A stretch of DNA of 64,000 nt from Sulfuritortus calidifontis (GTDB lineage: Bacteria > Pseudomonadota > Gammaproteobacteria > Burkholderiales > Thiobacillaceae), in NCBI RefSeq assembly GCF_003967275.1, contig NZ_AP018721.1:1116001-1180000 (forward strand). The letters run 5' to 3'. The position numbers and the translations under genes are program-made. The notes beneath the pieces were generated by a model. That model ran no database searches, had not been told where the DNA came from, and saw only the letters and a program-made list of their open reading frames with translations. The first letter of the stretch is position 1; every line of letters begins with the position of its first letter. Below, in pieces: positions 63,053 through 64,000 of the stretch.

Positions 63053-64000
63053 TCAACCTCCAATCGCCTCGGCCGGGTCGACCTTGAGCGCCGTGCGGAT
63101 GGCCAGGGTGCTGGCCAGGGCGCAGATCGCCATGACCGCGAAGAAGCCGCGCACGGCGTCGCCCGGCTCCAGCAAGACATATTTGGGAAAGTGCGGCGCC
63201 CACAGGGTGGCCACGGTCTTGCCGACGACGAAGGCGATCAGCCCGAGGCCCAGGGCCTGCTGCAGAATCATGCCGGCGATGGTGCGGTTGCGGGTGCCGA
63301 TCAGTTTCAGCACGGCGATCTCGCGCACCTTGGACAGGGTCATGGTGTAGATGATGAAAGAGACGATGGCCGCGCTGACGATGGCGAGGATGACCAGGAA
63401 CATGCCGATCTGGCGGGCCGAGGTGGCGATCAGTTTGGCCACCAGGATGTCTTCCATGTCGGCCACGGTGTAGGCCTGCAGGTATTTCCAGCGGCGGATG
63501 TTCCCGGCCACCGCCTCGGCCGACCAGCCCGGCGCCACCCGGACCAGCACGGCGTTGACGCTGCGGCTCTCCGTCCGGCTGGCATCGATGGCCTCGAGCA
63601 GGCCGGGCACGCCGGGCCGGTTGAGCGCCGGGTTGGCCGCGGTGCGGGCGCGGTCGTTGCGGATGGCCTCGTTGTCCTTGAGGAACTGCGCTTCCTGCGC
63701 GTCCTTCAGCGGGATGAAGACCATGGGATCGCCGCTGGAGGAGACCATGCGCCGGGTGAGCCCGACCACGGTGTAATCGTGCCGGCGGATGCGGATCTTC
63801 TCGCCCAGGGCGAGGCCGGCTTTCACGTCGGCGATGGCCTCGTAATGGCCGCGGGTGAGGCGGCGTCCGGCCAGGAGATAGGCGGGCTCGCCCGGCTGGC
63901 CCGGCGTGATGCCGACCACCATGACCCGCACATCCTCCTCGCCCCGGCGTACCTGCATGGTGAGATAGGTGGCATTGGCCGCCCGCGCCACGCCGGGCAG
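63053..64000 (-). CDS. ABC transporter permease, FtsX/MacB-like (5' end outside window)
   Basis: 316 codons are visible and the frame is open to base 64000, so the N-terminus is missing. A periplasmic MacB-type region (about the first 190 residues: GEKIRIRRHDYTVVGLTRR, MVFIPLKDAQEAQFL) is followed by the FtsX domain. That domain has at least three hydrophobic helices (QIGMFLVILAIVSAAIVSFIIYTM, LGLGLIAFVVGKTVATLW, AVRGFFAVMAICALASTLAI) and the cytoplasmic motif LSKVREIAVLKLIGTRNRTI. It ends with KVDPAEAIGG, typical of these permeases. The GTG at 63991 is internal. Confidence 0.9.
   Translation of the reverse strand: MPGVARAANATYLTMQVRRGEEDVRVMVVGITPGQPGEPAYLLAGRRLTRGHYEAIADVKAGLALGEKIRIRRHDYTVVGLTRRMVSSSGDPMVFIPLKDAQEAQFLKDNEAIRNDRARTAANPALNRPGVPGLLEAIDASRTESRSVNAVLVRVAPGWSAEAVAGNIRRWKYLQAYTVADMEDILVAKLIATSARQIGMFLVILAIVSAAIVSFIIYTMTLSKVREIAVLKLIGTRNRTIAGMILQQALGLGLIAFVVGKTVATLWAPHFPKYVLLEPGDAVRGFFAVMAICALASTLAIRTALKVDPAEAIGG

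Overview
The window is 64 kb of GC-rich, densely packed chromosome. Nearly all of it is housekeeping genes, with short spacers and many 1-35 bp gene overlaps. Gene content and order suggest a betaproteobacterium, most likely near Thiobacillus/Hydrogenophilales. The markers are serA-pheA-hisC-tyrA-aroA-cmk-rpsA-ihfB-lapAB-pyrF, yceD-rpmF-plsX-fabHDG-acpP-fabF, clpS-clpA beside icd, and yciB-yciI-bolA-parvulin. This placement rests on synteny and protein character only. I recognise no rRNA, tRNA, tmRNA or CRISPR array.

Layout. 1-11.9 kb (+): an aromatic/histidine biosynthesis run (serA fragment, pheA, hisC, tyrA, aroA), then cmk, rpsA, ihfB, the LPS assembly pair lapA/lapB, pyrF, ugd and cysM. 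11.9-17.0 kb (-): a YkvA-like membrane protein, an RsmI-type methyltransferase, a Maf/YceF pyrophosphatase and a two-subunit biotin carboxylase/carboxyltransferase, probably pyruvate carboxylase. A (TACCAGC)10 tract abuts the maf start codon. 17.0-28.2 kb (+): a strong promoter drives yceD-rpmF-plsX-fabH-fabD-fabG-acpP-fabF, followed by folate genes pabB-pabC and the conserved mltG-tmk-holB-pilZ string, then tatD. 29.1-31.05 kb is the only accessory island. It holds a gene start cut off by an IS3-family (IS407-like) element, then a DUF4160/DUF2442 pair placed directly behind clpA.

31-43.7 kb: clpS-clpA (-), a cold-shock gene, a 62-aa protein, icd (-), rluE, an MTA/SAH deaminase (-), gyrA, an unusual Hfq (-), a CbpA-like co-chaperone, then parvulin-bolA-yciI-yciB (-). 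43.7-50.1 kb (+): yciV, yciO, an M50 protease, trpS, a truncated DUF3147 gene, scpA-scpB and rluB. 50.2-53.3 kb (-): a CmpX/MscS-like protein, prmB, dapE and an ArsC-like reductase. 53.3-61.3 kb: a GNAT acetyltransferase, ispF, thpR, a host-attachment-family protein (-), mnmH and smpB (-), ratA-rnfH, a lipoprotein (-), guaB and guaA. 61.3-64 kb (-): an ABC transporter locus. Its permease runs off the right edge; a small secreted Gln/Glu/Arg-rich protein lies between permease and ATPase, and a secreted His-containing protein follows.

The main functional blocks are chorismate-derived amino acids and folate, type II fatty acid synthesis coupled to plsX, guanine nucleotide synthesis (guaBA), chromosome segregation (scpAB) and protein quality control (clpSA, tatD, smpB, chaperone, parvulin). 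No large novel system is evident. The most interesting items are the DUF4160/DUF2442 pair in the clpSA transcription unit, the heptamer tract at maf, a probably leaderless yceD, the divergent Hfq, and the ABC locus with its interposed secreted protein.
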